From assembly GCA_013398955.1 (NCBI GenBank), contig VWPU01017867.1, forward strand, positions 1 through 64,000: DNA of 64,000 nt. Reading direction: 5' to 3'. Origin of the DNA: Callaeas wilsoni. Its lineage: Eukaryota > Chordata > Aves > Passeriformes > Callaeidae. A program made the position numbers and the translations under genes. Shown piece after piece: positions 1 through 12,813 of the stretch; the stretch's first letter is position 1, and each line of letters opens with the position of its first letter. The notes under the pieces were generated by a model. That model was not told the origin of the DNA. It saw nothing but the letters and a program-made list of their open reading frames with translations, and ran no database searches.

Positions 1-73
1 GTGTTGGGTCACAGGTTGGACTGAATAATCTTAGCAGTCCTTTCCAGCCTAGTTCATCCTGTGATTCTGTGAG
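1..73 (+). mobile_element. CR1 LINE 3' tail fragment
   Basis: The text ...CAGTCCTTTCCAGCCTAGTTC then ...GTGATTCTGTGA matches the typical CR1 3' end in sense orientation. It is truncated by the window edge. Confidence 0.7.
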
Positions 74-979
74 CAGAAAGAAAATGAAGGCAGATACTTT
101 GAGGTTCATGTGAACAGGTTTAGTGCAGCTTCTGAGCCTGGAAAAAAAAGACTGATGAGAGAATGGGCCACAAATGCCTTTTTTGCTAAATTTGTAGGTC
201 CACTCCACATTTAGCAGTGGGAAGTGAGTGCAGAGAGGAAGGTGTGAGTTAGGTTTCCATCAGTGTTCTTCTAAAGGTCACCCAGGTGCACAGCAATGGA
301 AAAGTCTCCTCCACCAGGAGAGTAACGAGCAAGGAACAATGAAACAATCTGCAGATCACACAGACATCCTAATCTGGGCCTTTCTGTGTGACAATATCAT
401 TTAGGCCTGTCAAGTAAGGTTGCCCACTGCTGGATATCGATCTGCAAACTTTCAGTGCATCAAATTAATTGTTCTTTTCAAGGTCTTTATCCAACCTCTT
501 TAATATTTGATTATTTTCCGCTGTTAAAAGAGACCACATCATGTGCAGAGGAAGATCTGGCTCCTCTTGGATGGCTGCCCAGAGAGCCCTTCCCAAAGCC
601 AGGTGAGCATATGGGAAGCAGTGGCTGGAGCAGAGTCCCAGGGAGCTCAGGACCAACGAACCAACCACAAAAATAAGGTTGCAGAGCAAGAAGAGCATCT
701 TATTTTCAGAAGCGTGTGAAAAAAGCCACCCCAATCTGGCCACAAAGCTGCTGTAATAATTGTCATAAATCATCAGCTGGGAATCCACCCAAACTTCTTC
801 ACCCATTCCCTCCCCCTGGCAACCCAAACCACTTCAGCAGCACTGGGAAGTGGCGGAGCTGCCTGTCCAGCCCACAGCGCTCCAAGGCAGCTCTTCTGTG
901 CAGGGAACATCCGAGGACGAGGCGCCTGTGACGCCCCAGATGCTGGGAGGGACATACCAGGCAGGACGTTCAGACAGCC

Positions 980-1036
980 CCCAGCACCCACAGGAAGGGT
1001 GAGCACCCAGCACCCACAGGAAGGCTGAGCACCCGG
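980..1036. repeat. 26-bp tandem repeat, about two copies
   Basis: CCCAGCACCCACAGGAAGG recurs 26 bases later with only one or two differences, and a partial third copy follows. Confidence 0.8.
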
Positions 1037-3439
1037 TCCCACCGGCCCCATTCCCAGAGCCATACCAGTAACTCAGCCTTCAGCCCAGACCCTGCAAGCA
1101 AAGACGCTTCTCACACGTGCTCTGAAATCCTTACACCTCCATCAGAAAAGGCAAATCTTGTTTACAGCAGCCGGTGTCATGGGGGTGAGAAAGCCACTGC
1201 CACTGCCACCACCTGCTCCTGCAGGCCTGAGCAGCAGTGAATCCCAAATATCTCAAGGTCTTTAATGTGATTTTTAGCAAACCTCACCATCTTGTCCACC
1301 AGCTGTGTCACACAGGTAACACTGAGCTCACCTCGGTGCTGTGCAGAAAGGCACAACACTTCCCCAGAGAGGATTTTTGAAAACACAAACCCTCTTCCAC
1401 AATGAATTAGATTTCAGGTCTCATTCAATCTGGAGGAAATTGTCTGTACAACAGGGTTTTACGCTCTGTACCTGAGCAGGAGGTTATATTCATCAGCTGC
1501 TCCAACAGTTGGTTTCACCAGCTGCATTCTCTTTATGTTCCTCTCTTTCATGAAAGAGCTGAATTTTAAATTTCACAATAGTTGAAACTGTATTATAAGA
1601 GCCAACACAGGTACATTAATACAAAAAGAAGAAATGTTCTATTGAATTTAATTAAAAATTACATGACTTGAATAGGGGACACTTTGAATATGCTGGAGAA
1701 AGTAGGCAAACAAAAAAAGACTAATAAAACCTAAACACAACCACTTAAGTGGTTCAGAAAAAAATAAAGACTGCTCAAGAGGGAAATTATAAGCCCAGGC
1801 ATTACAGTTTTAGCAGAAACAACCATATTTTATTCAAAACTTAGTTTATTTCCAGCTACTGAACTGTGTCTTGTAATTACAGGGCAGGGATTCAAGTACA
1901 GCGTATTAGCTTCACCTAATAGTATATAACATTCATGTGGCCCAACACACAGAACAGTGTCCTGGGGAGAAAAGGGATTAGGAGTCCCCTGCTACAGCTT
2001 TATTCCAAACAACAGTGGGGTTTTGCCGTAATTCTGCACGGATGCCAGCTCCTGAAGGACACTTCCAGGTAGGAATGGGCAGCCCCAGAAGGGCAGGGCT
2101 GAGTGCTGAAGGCATCAAAGCTGTAGATAAAAATCTATTTTTATTCGTCTTACTCAGAATAATCATTTGCAGCCTAATGGAAATGTTTATTCATGCCAAA
2201 ATAGTCAGAGGAGGTTTAATTTGTTGTCTAAGCAAAGCTTTAGGATCATTCATTTTAATTTAAATACTTTAAAAAACCTGTTAACACTGGCAGAACTGAA
2301 GCTGAGCCCTCCCAGGCTGTGTCCTGGAGCTCACGAAAGGCACCTGAACTCTGCTGATGGACAACAGTGAGCCCAAAGGACCTGCCAGGGGAGCCCAGAT
2401 GGGCACAGCAGCCCTTTGAACCCCAATGTCTCGGGCTGCTTCCTTTCCCTGCTCTCAGTAAAAGCTTCAGGGTGCTGAGCCGCTGGGTTTGTCCAGAGTT
2501 TAACACCACGAGCCTGGGGACTGCCACAGAGCAGAGAAATAATCTTGGCAGCAAAAGACAAGCAGTGTGTGACTAAGCCCTGCTGAAGGAAGAGTCACTG
2601 ATGCGACTCTAAATACAGGGCCACATTACCAAAATCACTCATTAAACGCATTTAAATAAATACTACTTCTGCACCACTCAGACGCCAACATTTACACCTC
2701 GACTGCTTTTTTAATCAAGCCTTCTTCCAAGTCTTGACACAACAGATTATCCTTTGATAAGGGAAATTAAGGTCTGCACAGACTTCAGAAGCATCCCAGT
2801 AAATGGCTGGGTTTGCTTTTTGAAGCACATTTGTAAATTGGTGCATTTTAGAATTGATACAGTCACGCTGCTGGAGGACTCAGAAATGTTCTCCTTAATA
2901 GCACAGCAGCATTTCTTTGAACCTGCTTGGTTATGGGTATTTATGCCTTTGACTCACCAACTGTGCCTCTCTCACAGTCTTTTAACACAAATTGCTGCTC
3001 TGGATGAAGAGGGCACAGCTGTGGCTACAGCCCCAGCGTACCAGGAGCTTGTTTTGCCTTCGACTTCGTTTATTTGTGACCGAAGGCGCTGCCATCCTGT
3101 TTGTGACAGACACCTGTGTGCAGCATGGCCCTGCTCCCAGAGCTCCAGCAGACCTTGCAAACAGCTTTTGCTGAGGCTTCAGAGCTGCCTGTGCCCTCTG
3201 CTCTCCCTTGTAAGAGGAAATGTTGTGTGCACCATCACCCAAATCGCTGATGGGGAGGTTCCAGCCATCCCCTTACGCTGTCTTTTATCTGCAGATATCA
3301 CTGTTTGCATTAAAATATCCACAGTTTAAGTGTCTGCTCAAAGCTTTACAACAAGGGGAATAAATGTTGTGCAGGTGCTTTCTCTCCTGCTCTCTCTCCA
3401 GCCAGCTGGCAGAATTGCCAGGGATAAAAGGATTAATGC

Positions 3440-3720
3440 ACAGCCACCTCTGACAAAGAGATGGGGGAAAAAAACCCCCAGACCCTCTCCATGCAGTGAA
3501 CAACTGTCGCTGTCGGCCGCTGAGAAATGAAGACTTGCTCTCCACAGGGCATAGGAAAAGGTGTCTTTTATGATTTATTTCCAACTTATATAGGTTCTTG
3601 AAAGGTCACCCAGATTGGCCAGTCCAAAACCTCCCCCTAGGCCTAATTGGCCAGGCCTGAACTGTCCAAACCCAAGGAACTGTTTTTAATAACATCCAAA
3701 CTTTATCTTTGTTTATAGAA
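3440..3720 (-). mobile_element. Possible LTR-like promoter segment
   Basis: Read on the minus strand, two CCAAT motifs (3646-3650 and 3614-3618) precede a TATA element, CTATATAAGTTGG (3581-3593). An AATAAA follows immediately. This ordering resembles a solo retroviral LTR, but no clean TG...CA ends or target-site duplication were identified. Confidence 0.3.
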
Positions 3721-3773
3721 CACAGAAAGAAGGAAAATTCTCATGGGAAAGGTCTGTGCTAGCCACAAACAAC

Positions 3774-4085
3774 ACCCAGTCTGAGCCCGCTGATGGCATC
3801 AGATTTTTCCTCCTGAGTTCAGAGGGTTTCTCCCCAGTCCCTGGACAAGATAAAAATCAAGGTATTGACAGCTGGATGAGGCCATAAACCATCCCCATGC
3901 CCTGGTCAAGGCACACAGCCCCACCTCAGGAAGGTACCCAGTCTGAGCCCCCTGAAGACACCAGATTTTTCCTCCTGAGCTCCTGAACTTTCTCCCAGGT
4001 ATCTGGAAAAGGTAAAAATCAAGCCATTAGCAGCTGGACAAGGTATTAAAGCAGCCCCGTGCCCTGATAACTGCACACACACCTA
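3774..4085. repeat. Diverged 162-bp tandem duplication
   Basis: ACCCAGTCTGAGCCC ... CAGATTTTTCCTCCTGAG ... AAAAATCAAG occurs at 3774 and again at 3936, with scattered substitutions and small indels. This indicates an old duplication. Confidence 0.8.
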
Positions 4086-5164
4086 CCCCAGCTGGATTTG
4101 CTGGAGAGGGGGAAATTTCAACTTCAGGTTTTCATGGCTCCGCCCAAAACAAGCCGCAGTGCAAAAATCTGAATACAGGCAGATCTTTATCTGTGCAGCA
4201 CCATGAGAGCTGGTGGAGCATTTCCAGCCTCCTAATAGATTCTAGAAACAGGCAGAGCTTCGCAGAGCTTTCTTCCTTGCCTCGCTCTGCTAAGAATTAA
4301 TGCAATTTAATGAAGCCAGTGATGTGCTGCAGCAGATGGTTCGATGTATTTAAAGTTCAGCTCTCTGTAGCCCTTGGATCAGCCTTGTCCATGAGAACAT
4401 GGCAAACACAAAACAGGCTGAGAGGGCAACAAGTTCCTTCTGTGCCTTCCCAATTCACCTTGATGAAAAAAGCCCTGAACGAATGCCCAGCCTTGAAAAG
4501 ATGTGATAAATATTAATGGAAGGAGCTGTGCTTCCAACAATGGTTTCATTATTAGCATCAAACAATGCATTAACATTTGTTTTATTAATGGAAAAATATA
4601 GTTTAATAGCCTAAAGCATTGCTAGCAGCACAAGGCAGAGCTTAATCGAAATTGTGCTCTTTGGGATTTTTTTTTAACCTGCAAAGCAGGCCATGCAATG
4701 CTTGGGCTGAACAATTGTATCTGCAATCACCAAAAATTTACTGTATCCCCTTCATTACTTGTTTCCTCTCCAAAGCAATATCCCTGCAATGTTTAATTAA
4801 GCAGTGCATTACAGATTCATCAGCTTTACAGCAGAAACAAGTATATATGGAGAAATCTCTCTGTTGTGAGCAAGAATATTTCTTATTGCTTTCAACCTAA
4901 ATAATGGAAGGTGTTATTTGGGTTAATTACCCAGCAAGGCTTAGATTTCAAGACTCATTTCTTTTAGGAAGTCTCTGTGTTTTAAAACTGGTCTTGCGTT
5001 AAAGATACACAAATACATATACCTTGCTTTGACAGCCACACTTCCATCTGCTTCCATACCCACAACAGGAGCTGACACTGGGAACAAACAATCCTAATGG
5101 AATCCAGGTGGATGGACCAGTAAATTATCCAGAAATGTTTGGGGTTTTCTTTTGTTTTCAGAGA

Positions 5165-5250
5165 AAAACAACCAGGTCTAGTGGCAGGGGCATTGGAACT
5201 ACATGGTCTTGAGGGTCCCTCTCAACCCAAACCGCTCCATGATTCTGTGA
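5165..5250 (+). mobile_element. CR1 LINE 3' tail fragment
   Basis: CTCAACCCAAACCGCTCCAT followed by GATTCTGTGA is a CR1 3' terminus in sense orientation. The 5' part is truncated or too diverged to see. Confidence 0.7.
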
Positions 5251-6674
5251 AAAATATTCTCATTTATTGGAAGTCCTTCTCTGGCAGTATTTAGTTCCCT
5301 CTGTGCCCCAGAATTCTGTCACCCAAAATATAAGAATCTCTTAATGGGGGAGTTATCAAAGGACACACTCAAAATACTGCATTCAACCACTCTTGGATTG
5401 AGGATGATGCTGGCAGAGTCAATCAACTGATGGCATTTCAGTCCCACCACAGAATTCTACTTCAAGTGTGAAATGTTTTATAAGGCTTAGGAAAAAATCG
5501 AGGAATAAGTTAATAGGGACTGCCAGATTATTTTCAACTTTCCAGACTCCATTTCCAAGCTGATGTCCCTCCCCACATCATCTCTTGACACCCCGTGGGC
5601 TCATGCAGTGACTTGACAGGAGACAACCGAAGGGCAAAGGCAAATTTCACATCTGAAAAAGACAGAAAATTTATTCTTACACATTTTTTCCATAGCAATG
5701 TCTCAAGACCAAGCAAGCCTCTGTACAGCAATATCCAGGTGAAGCGTTACAAAGTCTCATCCTTTGCTGGTTCAAATTATAACTTGCCACCTATGCCAAA
5801 GGCCCCAGCTGAAAATTCCCTTTAGATCAGTAGTAAGTAATACACTGTCTCCCAAACACAACTTTTCCCAGTGCAAGGAAATCAATTAGAGCTGTCTCTT
5901 GGCAAAAAACAAAGCTCTCACAGTCATAAGTTCATTGCTTGAACTGAGCTGCCTCCCATCTGCTTTCCAGAAACCGGGAAAAACCCGAGGAATACATCAA
6001 ATGAGATTGCCATTTGGCTTAACTTCTGTGCCCTGCTGGGAGGTTCAGCTTCATTCCGAGGCTCTACCCAGAACGACTTCTCCGAAACACATTTGGGTTT
6101 CAACATCCTGCTCCACACACCGTCCTTGGGAGCCAATTTTAGTCGTGGAAAAGCTGTCTGAACGTGGGGCTCAATGACACGTCTCAGCCGAGTCCAGAGC
6201 TATAATTAAAACTCGCATGGGAGGAACGTAGGTGGCATCAGACTTTCTGCTGCTCTCTTTAATGCACTGCTCCTGCCTGTCTAATGCCAAAGCCAGTGCG
6301 ATATTCCAACAGCAGCTCCTTTCCTTCCCAAGCCTCCTTTTTGAAAGGAATGTCCCCTAATTGGTGATTAACCACCTTCCTCAGCGCCGGACACACCAAG
6401 AAGGGAACTGATTGCGGCTCTAGTGATCTCAGGGATGTTGCAGGTGCTGGAAATCTGACAGGTCTGTTTGGCACAGCCCGAGGGGATGGGTTGTGGTCTC
6501 AGTGCCACATGCATCACTTGCAGGGAATGGGTGCTCAGCATTCCATAAGGTCGCCAGCTTTTGCAGCTACGTCCTGAGTTTCCTCTCTTTTCTTTTTGCT
6601 GGATGCAAAGACTCTCCTTGCTACTCATTTGTGAAGGTTTCAAGCCCTTGATATTGGTCAATAAAAGGATGAAT

Positions 6675-6835
6675 CGTAGAATTACAGAGTGGTTTGGGTG
6701 GGAAGGGACCTTAAAGCCCATCCAGCCCCACCCCTGCCACACCTCCCACTGTCCCAGGTTGTTCCAGCCGGGCTTTGGACACTTCCAGGGATCCAGGGGC
6801 AGCCACAGCTCCTCTGGGATGTTAAAGACCAGAGT
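6675..6835 (-). mobile_element. CR1 LINE 3' fragment
   Basis: GTGGTTTGGGTGGGAAGGGA followed by CCTTAAAGCCCATCCAGCCC is the reverse complement of the CR1 3' end. The more internal CR1 text about loss of the first lines (CTTTGGACACTTCCAGGGAT) is also present. Confidence 0.85.
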
Positions 6836-7137
6836 TCTTTGCACAGGCACAAGACAAAGGCAGTCCCCAGCCCACACAAACATCTCAATGCCACTTATGC
6901 TCAAGATGGACAAAGGAAGGAAGGTAAATTCACGTGCCAAAAATGACCCCTGGGTCAGTTGCTGAGTCCAGAACATCCAAGCTGGAGCTGGCCCAGCACC
7001 ACCCTGAGGGAAATGAGAATCGTGCACTAAAAAACTCCTTCCCCAAGGAATGAGCCCTTCCTTGCTGCCCACAGCTCTGGTTGCTGCCCATGTCCCAGAG
7101 CTCTGTCTTTTCTCTCAGTGCTTCTTCCAACATCTCG

Positions 7138-7185
7138 AATGATCCCTATGGATCCCTTCCAGCTCAGGATATTTTATTCTTCTAC
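7138..7185 (+). mobile_element. Short CR1 3' tail
   Basis: GGATCCCTTCCAGCTCAGGA followed by TATTTTATTCTTC matches the terminal bases of a CR1 element in sense orientation. Confidence 0.55.
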
Positions 7186-7648
7186 AATGAAACTGCAGGT
7201 TTAAAAGGACTCTGGATTTCTTGGGTGCTTCCCTCCAAAAATGCCCATCCCCTCACCCTGTGCTATTCCTTGGCACTGAAGTATTTGTGCAATAAAACAC
7301 CGAGCAACAAACAGGAACCCTCACTGTGAGAAGAGTTAGAGGAAAGATGGAAGCAGAGCAGATTATCTGTCCCCAGGTACATTAGGCATTTAATTTGAAT
7401 GGTTTGGGTTTGTTTGCTCATGTTTACATCCTCAAGCACTTTAAGATTGGCCCAGGTCTGACAGAAGGGAAGCATTATTTATGTCATACAAATCACTAAA
7501 CCATAAGCAATTTCATTAAATGTTTCTACACTCACGGAGCAAATGAGAAAACAGTTGCTTGTTGGGTTTTACTGAAATCTTTGTTTGCACATACAAATCC
7601 TGAGGTTAATATAGGCAAAATCTGGTGCAACAGCAGATCTTTGTCATG

Positions 7649-7745
7649 GGATTGATAAGGATATCTCACAGCAGGATTGATAACGATAGTTTGCAATAGG
7701 ATTGATAAGTACAATTTGCAATAGGATGGATAAGGACACTTAAAA
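7649..7745. repeat. 25-bp tandem repeat, four copies
   Basis: GGATTGATAA followed by variable bases and TTTGCAATA begins at 7649, 7674, 7699 and 7724, an exact 25-base spacing. Confidence 0.85.
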
Positions 7746-8439
7746 TTCTTAACTGTAACAGTCCAAGGATATTGTGCTTCAAAATAAAGTGTTATTTCCC
7801 TGTTTTATCTGATAACCAACAGGTTTTTTACCTAGATGAGACAGGAGAGGAAATTCTGGTGAGTAACAATCTAAACAGGAGGTTTCTCGTGTATTTTGAA
7901 AGCAGAAATGATAAATAAAAAGTCACCCAGTTAACCACTAAACCCAGTCATGTAAAAATGAGCTCATACACACAAAAATTGGGTCTTTCTCCGGCAGTGG
8001 TGTCTCTTGGGGCTCTTCCTGGATGCTGCAGGTTGAAAGCTGAGGAGATGCTGCTTTTTGAAGGCCCTTTATAACAGGCAGGGAAAGGCGCCGCTAAAAG
8101 ATTTGTCAGAAACCGGGATCCACCTGCTGAGTGCTGCTGTCCAACACATCCTACTCGTGGTTTACACCCCACAACATTTCACTGACCCCTCACGAGTGCT
8201 GACAACCCAACACCTGCAGGTCAGGGTCTGGTTCCCGTCAGAAAGCTGAGCGAGTGAAGGGGTTCCATCAGCATTCCTTGCCCCCACTGGCTTTTCCCTC
8301 CTCTTTTCCCGGGAGTTTTCACATCCTGTGGCTCAGCCGGTGGGGTTTTTTCTCTTCTTCTTAGTTCTTTAGCCCCATCTAGTGCTAAAGCCAAATAAAA
8401 AAGTATTTGTTCTTTAAATAAGCTGAGTAAAAAGCCCTT

Positions 8440-8587
8440 TTCCCCATCCCAGGAAGTGTCCAAGGCCTGGCTGGACATTGGGGTTTGGAGCAGCCGGGGA
8501 CAGTGGAAGTTGTCCCTGCCCATGGCAGGGGGTGGCACTGGGTGGCTTTAAGGTGGCTTCCAATCCAAACCAGTCTGGGATTCTTTC
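8440..8587 (+). mobile_element. CR1 LINE 3' fragment
   Basis: AAGTGTCCAAGGCCTGGCTG, then GGAGCAGCCGGGGACAGTGG and GCTTCCAATCCAAACCAGTC follow the order of a sense CR1 3' end. Confidence 0.85.
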
Positions 8588-10276
8588 ACCAGCCCAAATT
8601 GGTCTTCAAAGTCCAAACCAGAGCACGACTCCTTTGCTTTGTAGGGAATCCTGCAACTCCTGGGTCTCTGCAAGGGGGAATTTTGTGAAAGCGAAGCCCT
8701 GGACAAAAGGGTTTTGCAGCCTGTGCGAAAAGAAAAGCATCAGGCAAAACCCAGCGTCACCTGGTTTAGTAAATACTGTCTGGCAACCCTGCACAAATCT
8801 GTTCTACATTCTGCCTTCTCCAAAATTCATGACATTTAAAATGTTCTTACACCCCTAAATACAAATTGCTTGGAAATACTGCATTTTTCAGTGCTCTAGT
8901 GCTAATTCTGATGTAAGAAAACCTTTTTTTCTCCCCAGGATAAGTGTCTTTTGGTAGAAACATTATTTAGAAATGGGAAATTTGAAAACCAATACATTTT
9001 ACAAGTCAGAGCTTCTGTTCTCCTTCCCATCACTTTGCCCCAGATGCAAACAAAGATGAAGGGGGTGGATACGTTACACTAATACTGTATTAAACTGGGA
9101 TCAAAACCTACATTTATTTTCTAATACTTGATAAAACATTACAGAGCAGTGACAAGCACAAGAGCAGAAAGGCTGCCTGTCGATGTTACAAGAGGCCTGA
9201 TTTTTATTTTCCTGCCATGAACACCAGATCAGATCATCCATTATCAACCTCTGAGGCTGCACAGCTTTGTCAGCTCTCCCAGAACAAATACCCACTGCAG
9301 CAAAGGAAGTAATTTGGGAAGAAGCCTTCTGTGGTTTGCATTCCCAGCGCATGAATTTGGGCATTTCATTTGGGAGAGTTGGGGTAGTCCTTACCTGGCA
9401 TTTCCACTATAAATAAACTCCACTTGGAGCCTTGCAGACTTCTGGGCTATGAGTTATTCTGTTATTATCTCAGACTTCCTATATCCACACTGACTCACAA
9501 CTTCTCACTGTGGAAACAAATGTACTGTGCTCTGGGTAATTCCCAGCATAATTTAAGCACTAATTAAACAAAATGGATTTTTATAGTGATTCTTAAATAT
9601 TTACCCAGTGCAAGAAGCATCCCCTAAGAACAGGCACCTAACAAACATTGGAGAACATGGTAGTGATGCAATATTCTGCAGTGACTTATTTAATAGGAGA
9701 GAAAGAACAGCAACAGCCCAGGGAGCAAGAACATGCAAACCAACTCGACTTTTATCAAAGTAATTAAATCTTTTTCTAACTGAGTGAATAAATCCTTCCA
9801 AACTGACCAGTGGCAGATAAATGTGGGAAGGAAGGGCAGGTCCTTGGTGGTTGGCTGCCCACACTGTCATCAACACCATCCTGAGCTCAGAGGGACAGGT
9901 TCAGAGAGGGGATTTTCAGCACTGCTGAAAAGCCAGATTGGAGCAAATCTAAATCGCCTAATGAGTATCTTCTCCCGATTAAACCCCTACTTTTCTACTG
10001 CAGTCACAGCACAACCTTTGGCTCTCACCAGGCCCAGCTGCCAGCAGATGAATCCTCCTCTCCACCATGGAGAAAATTCCCCAGTGGTTCAGAGGAGCAG
10101 CTGACATTTCTAACTCTGCTCATAGAAAATCAGCCCTGGGCTTCCCTTTGGGAACTACCTTGCAGGAAAACCACGGCTGCTGCACAAGCTGAAGCTCCAG
10201 GTTTTTGCTCCTTCCCGGCTTAGATTAGCCACACATTTCGGGGTGCCACCAAGCCTCACGCCCAGATGTGCTTCAC

Positions 10277-10530
10277 TCCAAAACAGGACTCAAGGTTCAG
10301 CACTGCACGCACACAGATTCGAGGATTAACGTGAAACCAGCCACTTCTACATTGTTTTCTTTGCCAAAACCTTCCCTGTAGCGGAATCCAGACAGGACTA
10401 GGTACCTCCAAAACAGGTTCAGCACTGCACGCACACAGATTCGAGGATTAACGTGAAACCAGCCACTTCTACATTGTTTTCTTTGCCAAAACCTTCCCTG
10501 TAGCGGAATCCAGACAGGACTAGGTACCTG
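10277..10530. repeat. Near-identical tandem duplication of about 122 bp
   Basis: Both copies begin CTCCAAAACAGG (10277 and 10407) and end GACAGGACTAGGTACCT. The shared body from GGTTCAGCACTGCACGCACA is offset by 122 bases and appears identical. Copy 1 has eight extra bases near its start. Confidence 0.95.
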
Positions 10531-10814
10531 CATAGATTTTTTTCCTAAAAGCCAGGCACATTTTGGCAAGTGAGCTGCACCAAGGCTGGCAGCACCTCTT
10601 CTGTATCCTCACTGCCCAGCTGAGACACAGCTGGTTCCCATCGGAGGGCTCTGGCTTTGTTTCAGCACAAAAGTGCTCAAAACATCTGCTGTGCTGCTTG
10701 AAGGAACTTGTTTGGCAGAGCCCTGAGACAGACCAAGGGCTTTGCAGCCACCAAATGCATCTGTGTTAAGGGAAGCCATAAGAAAGGCCATTAACCCAGC
10801 CTGGAATCCAGGCT

Positions 10815-10864
10815 AATCTAGGAAATCTAGGAAAAGCAGAATCTAGGAAATCTAGGAAAAGGGA
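10815..10864. repeat. 25-bp tandem repeat, two copies
   Basis: AATCTAGGAAATCTAGGAAA plus AGCAG repeats at 10815 and 10840. Within each copy, AATCTAGGA is itself doubled. Confidence 0.85.
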
Positions 10865-11654
10865 AAATCCAGGAAACGCAGACAGCAGCTAAGGAATACT
10901 CCAGTTTTGTGTACAACTGCAGGCTGACGTTGCTGTGTAAACATGTTAATATTTAATAACATTTAATTCAAAATCTGCAGGTGTGCAAGGGATGGGTTGT
11001 GCAGTAGAACAATGAATTCTGTTTAATTTGCTACTCAGGGATTTTTCTTTTCATAAAAATCTCCCAGGGTGATGGTGGTAGGCACCTACTGCCTGCTGGG
11101 AGAAGGATCCATGGTCTCATCCCAACAGCAGTCAGGAGCGGCACTTGGGATGGGGTTTGGTCTCAGTCAGGAATGTCACACTCCCTGAGGCTCCCTGCTC
11201 CAGGGGACAGACCTGGGAGTGCCCTCCAGCCTCTCCTGAACGGCTTCAGGTCAGGAAACTGATGGGAGGGCAACTCCTCTCCCTCTGCTTTCCCTTCTCC
11301 GCGGCCTCTACAGCAGCAGCACTTTGCTCCCAAGCTCTGCCAGACCCTCCCAGAGAGGCTTTGTCTTCCCAGTGGGGATCTAAAGAGAAGCCTTGTGCTG
11401 TTAGGCTTTCTCTAACCCCAGAGAGCCTGGCCAGGGTGTGTCCTGAGGCTCCTTCTTGTTGGAAAAGGAGCCCCTCGGCCCTGGAGATGGATGAGCCCAC
11501 AGTGGCACCTTGGCCATGACGTCCACCAGAAGGAGAGGATCTTTGAAGGGGCCCTCACCAACTCTGCCAAGGAAACAGCCTCCCAGAACGCCGCTTCCTG
11601 TTCAAATCACATCCCTGCTTTGCCGCCTCCGGTGCTGCTCACCCTGATCCCTGC

Positions 11655-12813
11655 TCACTCCACCCAGGGCCACGGGCCCCTGGAGACCACTTCTCTCTTC
11701 TTCAGCATGGGCAGCTGCGAAGCCACGGCGCCTCGCGGGGGCAGGGGGGGCAGCAGACGGGAGGGCTCAAACCTGTAGCCTGCCAAAATGCTCTTCTGGG
11801 GCTCTTTGAGCACTGACCAGAAGGCCTCGGGCCTGGCTCGCAGGCCCTGCGCTGCCTCGGCCCCCGGCCACTGCAGGACGAACACCTGCGAGTCCTCAGG
11901 CTTCCTGGCCTGGGCAGTCCATGGCAGTGACGTGCTCCCAAGAGGGGCTTTCCTTTCTCCTTCTCTTCCAGGAAGAAGTTTCTTTTCTCTTTCTCTCCCA
12001 AGGAGATATTTCACTTCTTCTCTTTTGAGACGAAACTTCTTTTCTCCTTCTCTTCCAAGAGGAACTTTCTTTTCTCCTCTTCCAAGAGGAACTTTCTTTC
12101 CTCCTTCTCTTCTAGGAGAAACTTTATTTTCTCCTCTTTTGGGATGAACTTTCTTTTCTCCTTCATTTCCAACAGTATATTTTGCGTCCTTTTCTCTTCC
12201 TAGTCCAATTTTCTTTTCTCCTTCTCTTCTGAGAGAATCCCTTCTTTCTTCCTCTCTTCCAAGCTGAACTTTCTTTTCTCCCTCTCTTTCAACAGAATCT
12301 CTTCTTTCTCCGTCTTTTCTGAGACGAACTTTCTTTTCTCCTTCTCTTCCAAGAGATTCCCTTCTTTCTCCATCTTTTCCGAGTTGAACTTTCTTTTCTC
12401 CTTCTCTTCCAAGAGCTTCCCTTCTTTCTCCTTGTTTTCCAAGTTGAACTGTCTTTTCTCCTTCTCTTCCAAGAGATTCCCTTCTTTCTTGTTTTCCAAG
12501 TTGAACTTTCTTTTCTCCTTCTCTTCCAAGAGATTCCCTTCTTTCTCCTTGTTTTCCGAGTTGAACATTCTTTTCTCCTTCTCTTCCAAGAGATTCCCTT
12601 CTTTCTCCTTGTTTTCCGAGCTGAACTTTCTTTTCTCCTTCTCTCCCGAGAGAATCTTTTCTTTCTCCTCTTCCTCCCCTGCCCCTCTGAGTTGCTGCTG
12701 CCTTTTTGTCGCTCTGCATCAACCCTTGGCCCTTGGGCACAGGTTTGCCCTCGGCTTGGTCAGTCACCGGCTGCTTTCTTCCAGCAGCAGCCCCTGGGAT
12801 CACTGGCAGTTTC
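11655..12813 (-). CDS. CCDC81-like exon 6 (charged repeat and C-terminus)
   Basis: This large terminal coding exon follows acceptor GTCCTTCCAG. It begins KLPVIPGAAAGRKQP, crosses the 20-residue repeat array, and finishes with a unique tail (SQVFVLQWPGAEAAQGLRA..., ending PWPWVE) and a stop at 11655. The open frame runs more than 1.1 kb with no stop. Because the repeat period is a multiple of three, alternative frames on both strands also stay open; these are shadows. Use of this frame is supported by phase agreement with exon 5 and by the unique tail remaining open. Confidence 0.78.

Larger units (their letters stand above)
74..11654. other. Intergenic block left of the CCDC81-like gene
   Basis: No gene was recognised. 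Open frames here are short and resemble no family I know. The block contains CR1 tails at 5165-5250, 6675-6835, 7138-7185 and 8440-8587. It also holds short tandem repeats at 980-1036, 3774-4085, 7649-7745, 10277-10530 and 10815-10864, and a possible LTR-like stretch at 3440-3720. The rest is unremarkable AT-rich avian DNA. Confidence 0.6.

Noticed and set aside
6368..7072. 234-codon minus-strand open frame
   Set aside because: It runs across a CR1 3' fragment, and the tryptophan/proline-rich text is translated CR1 tail.
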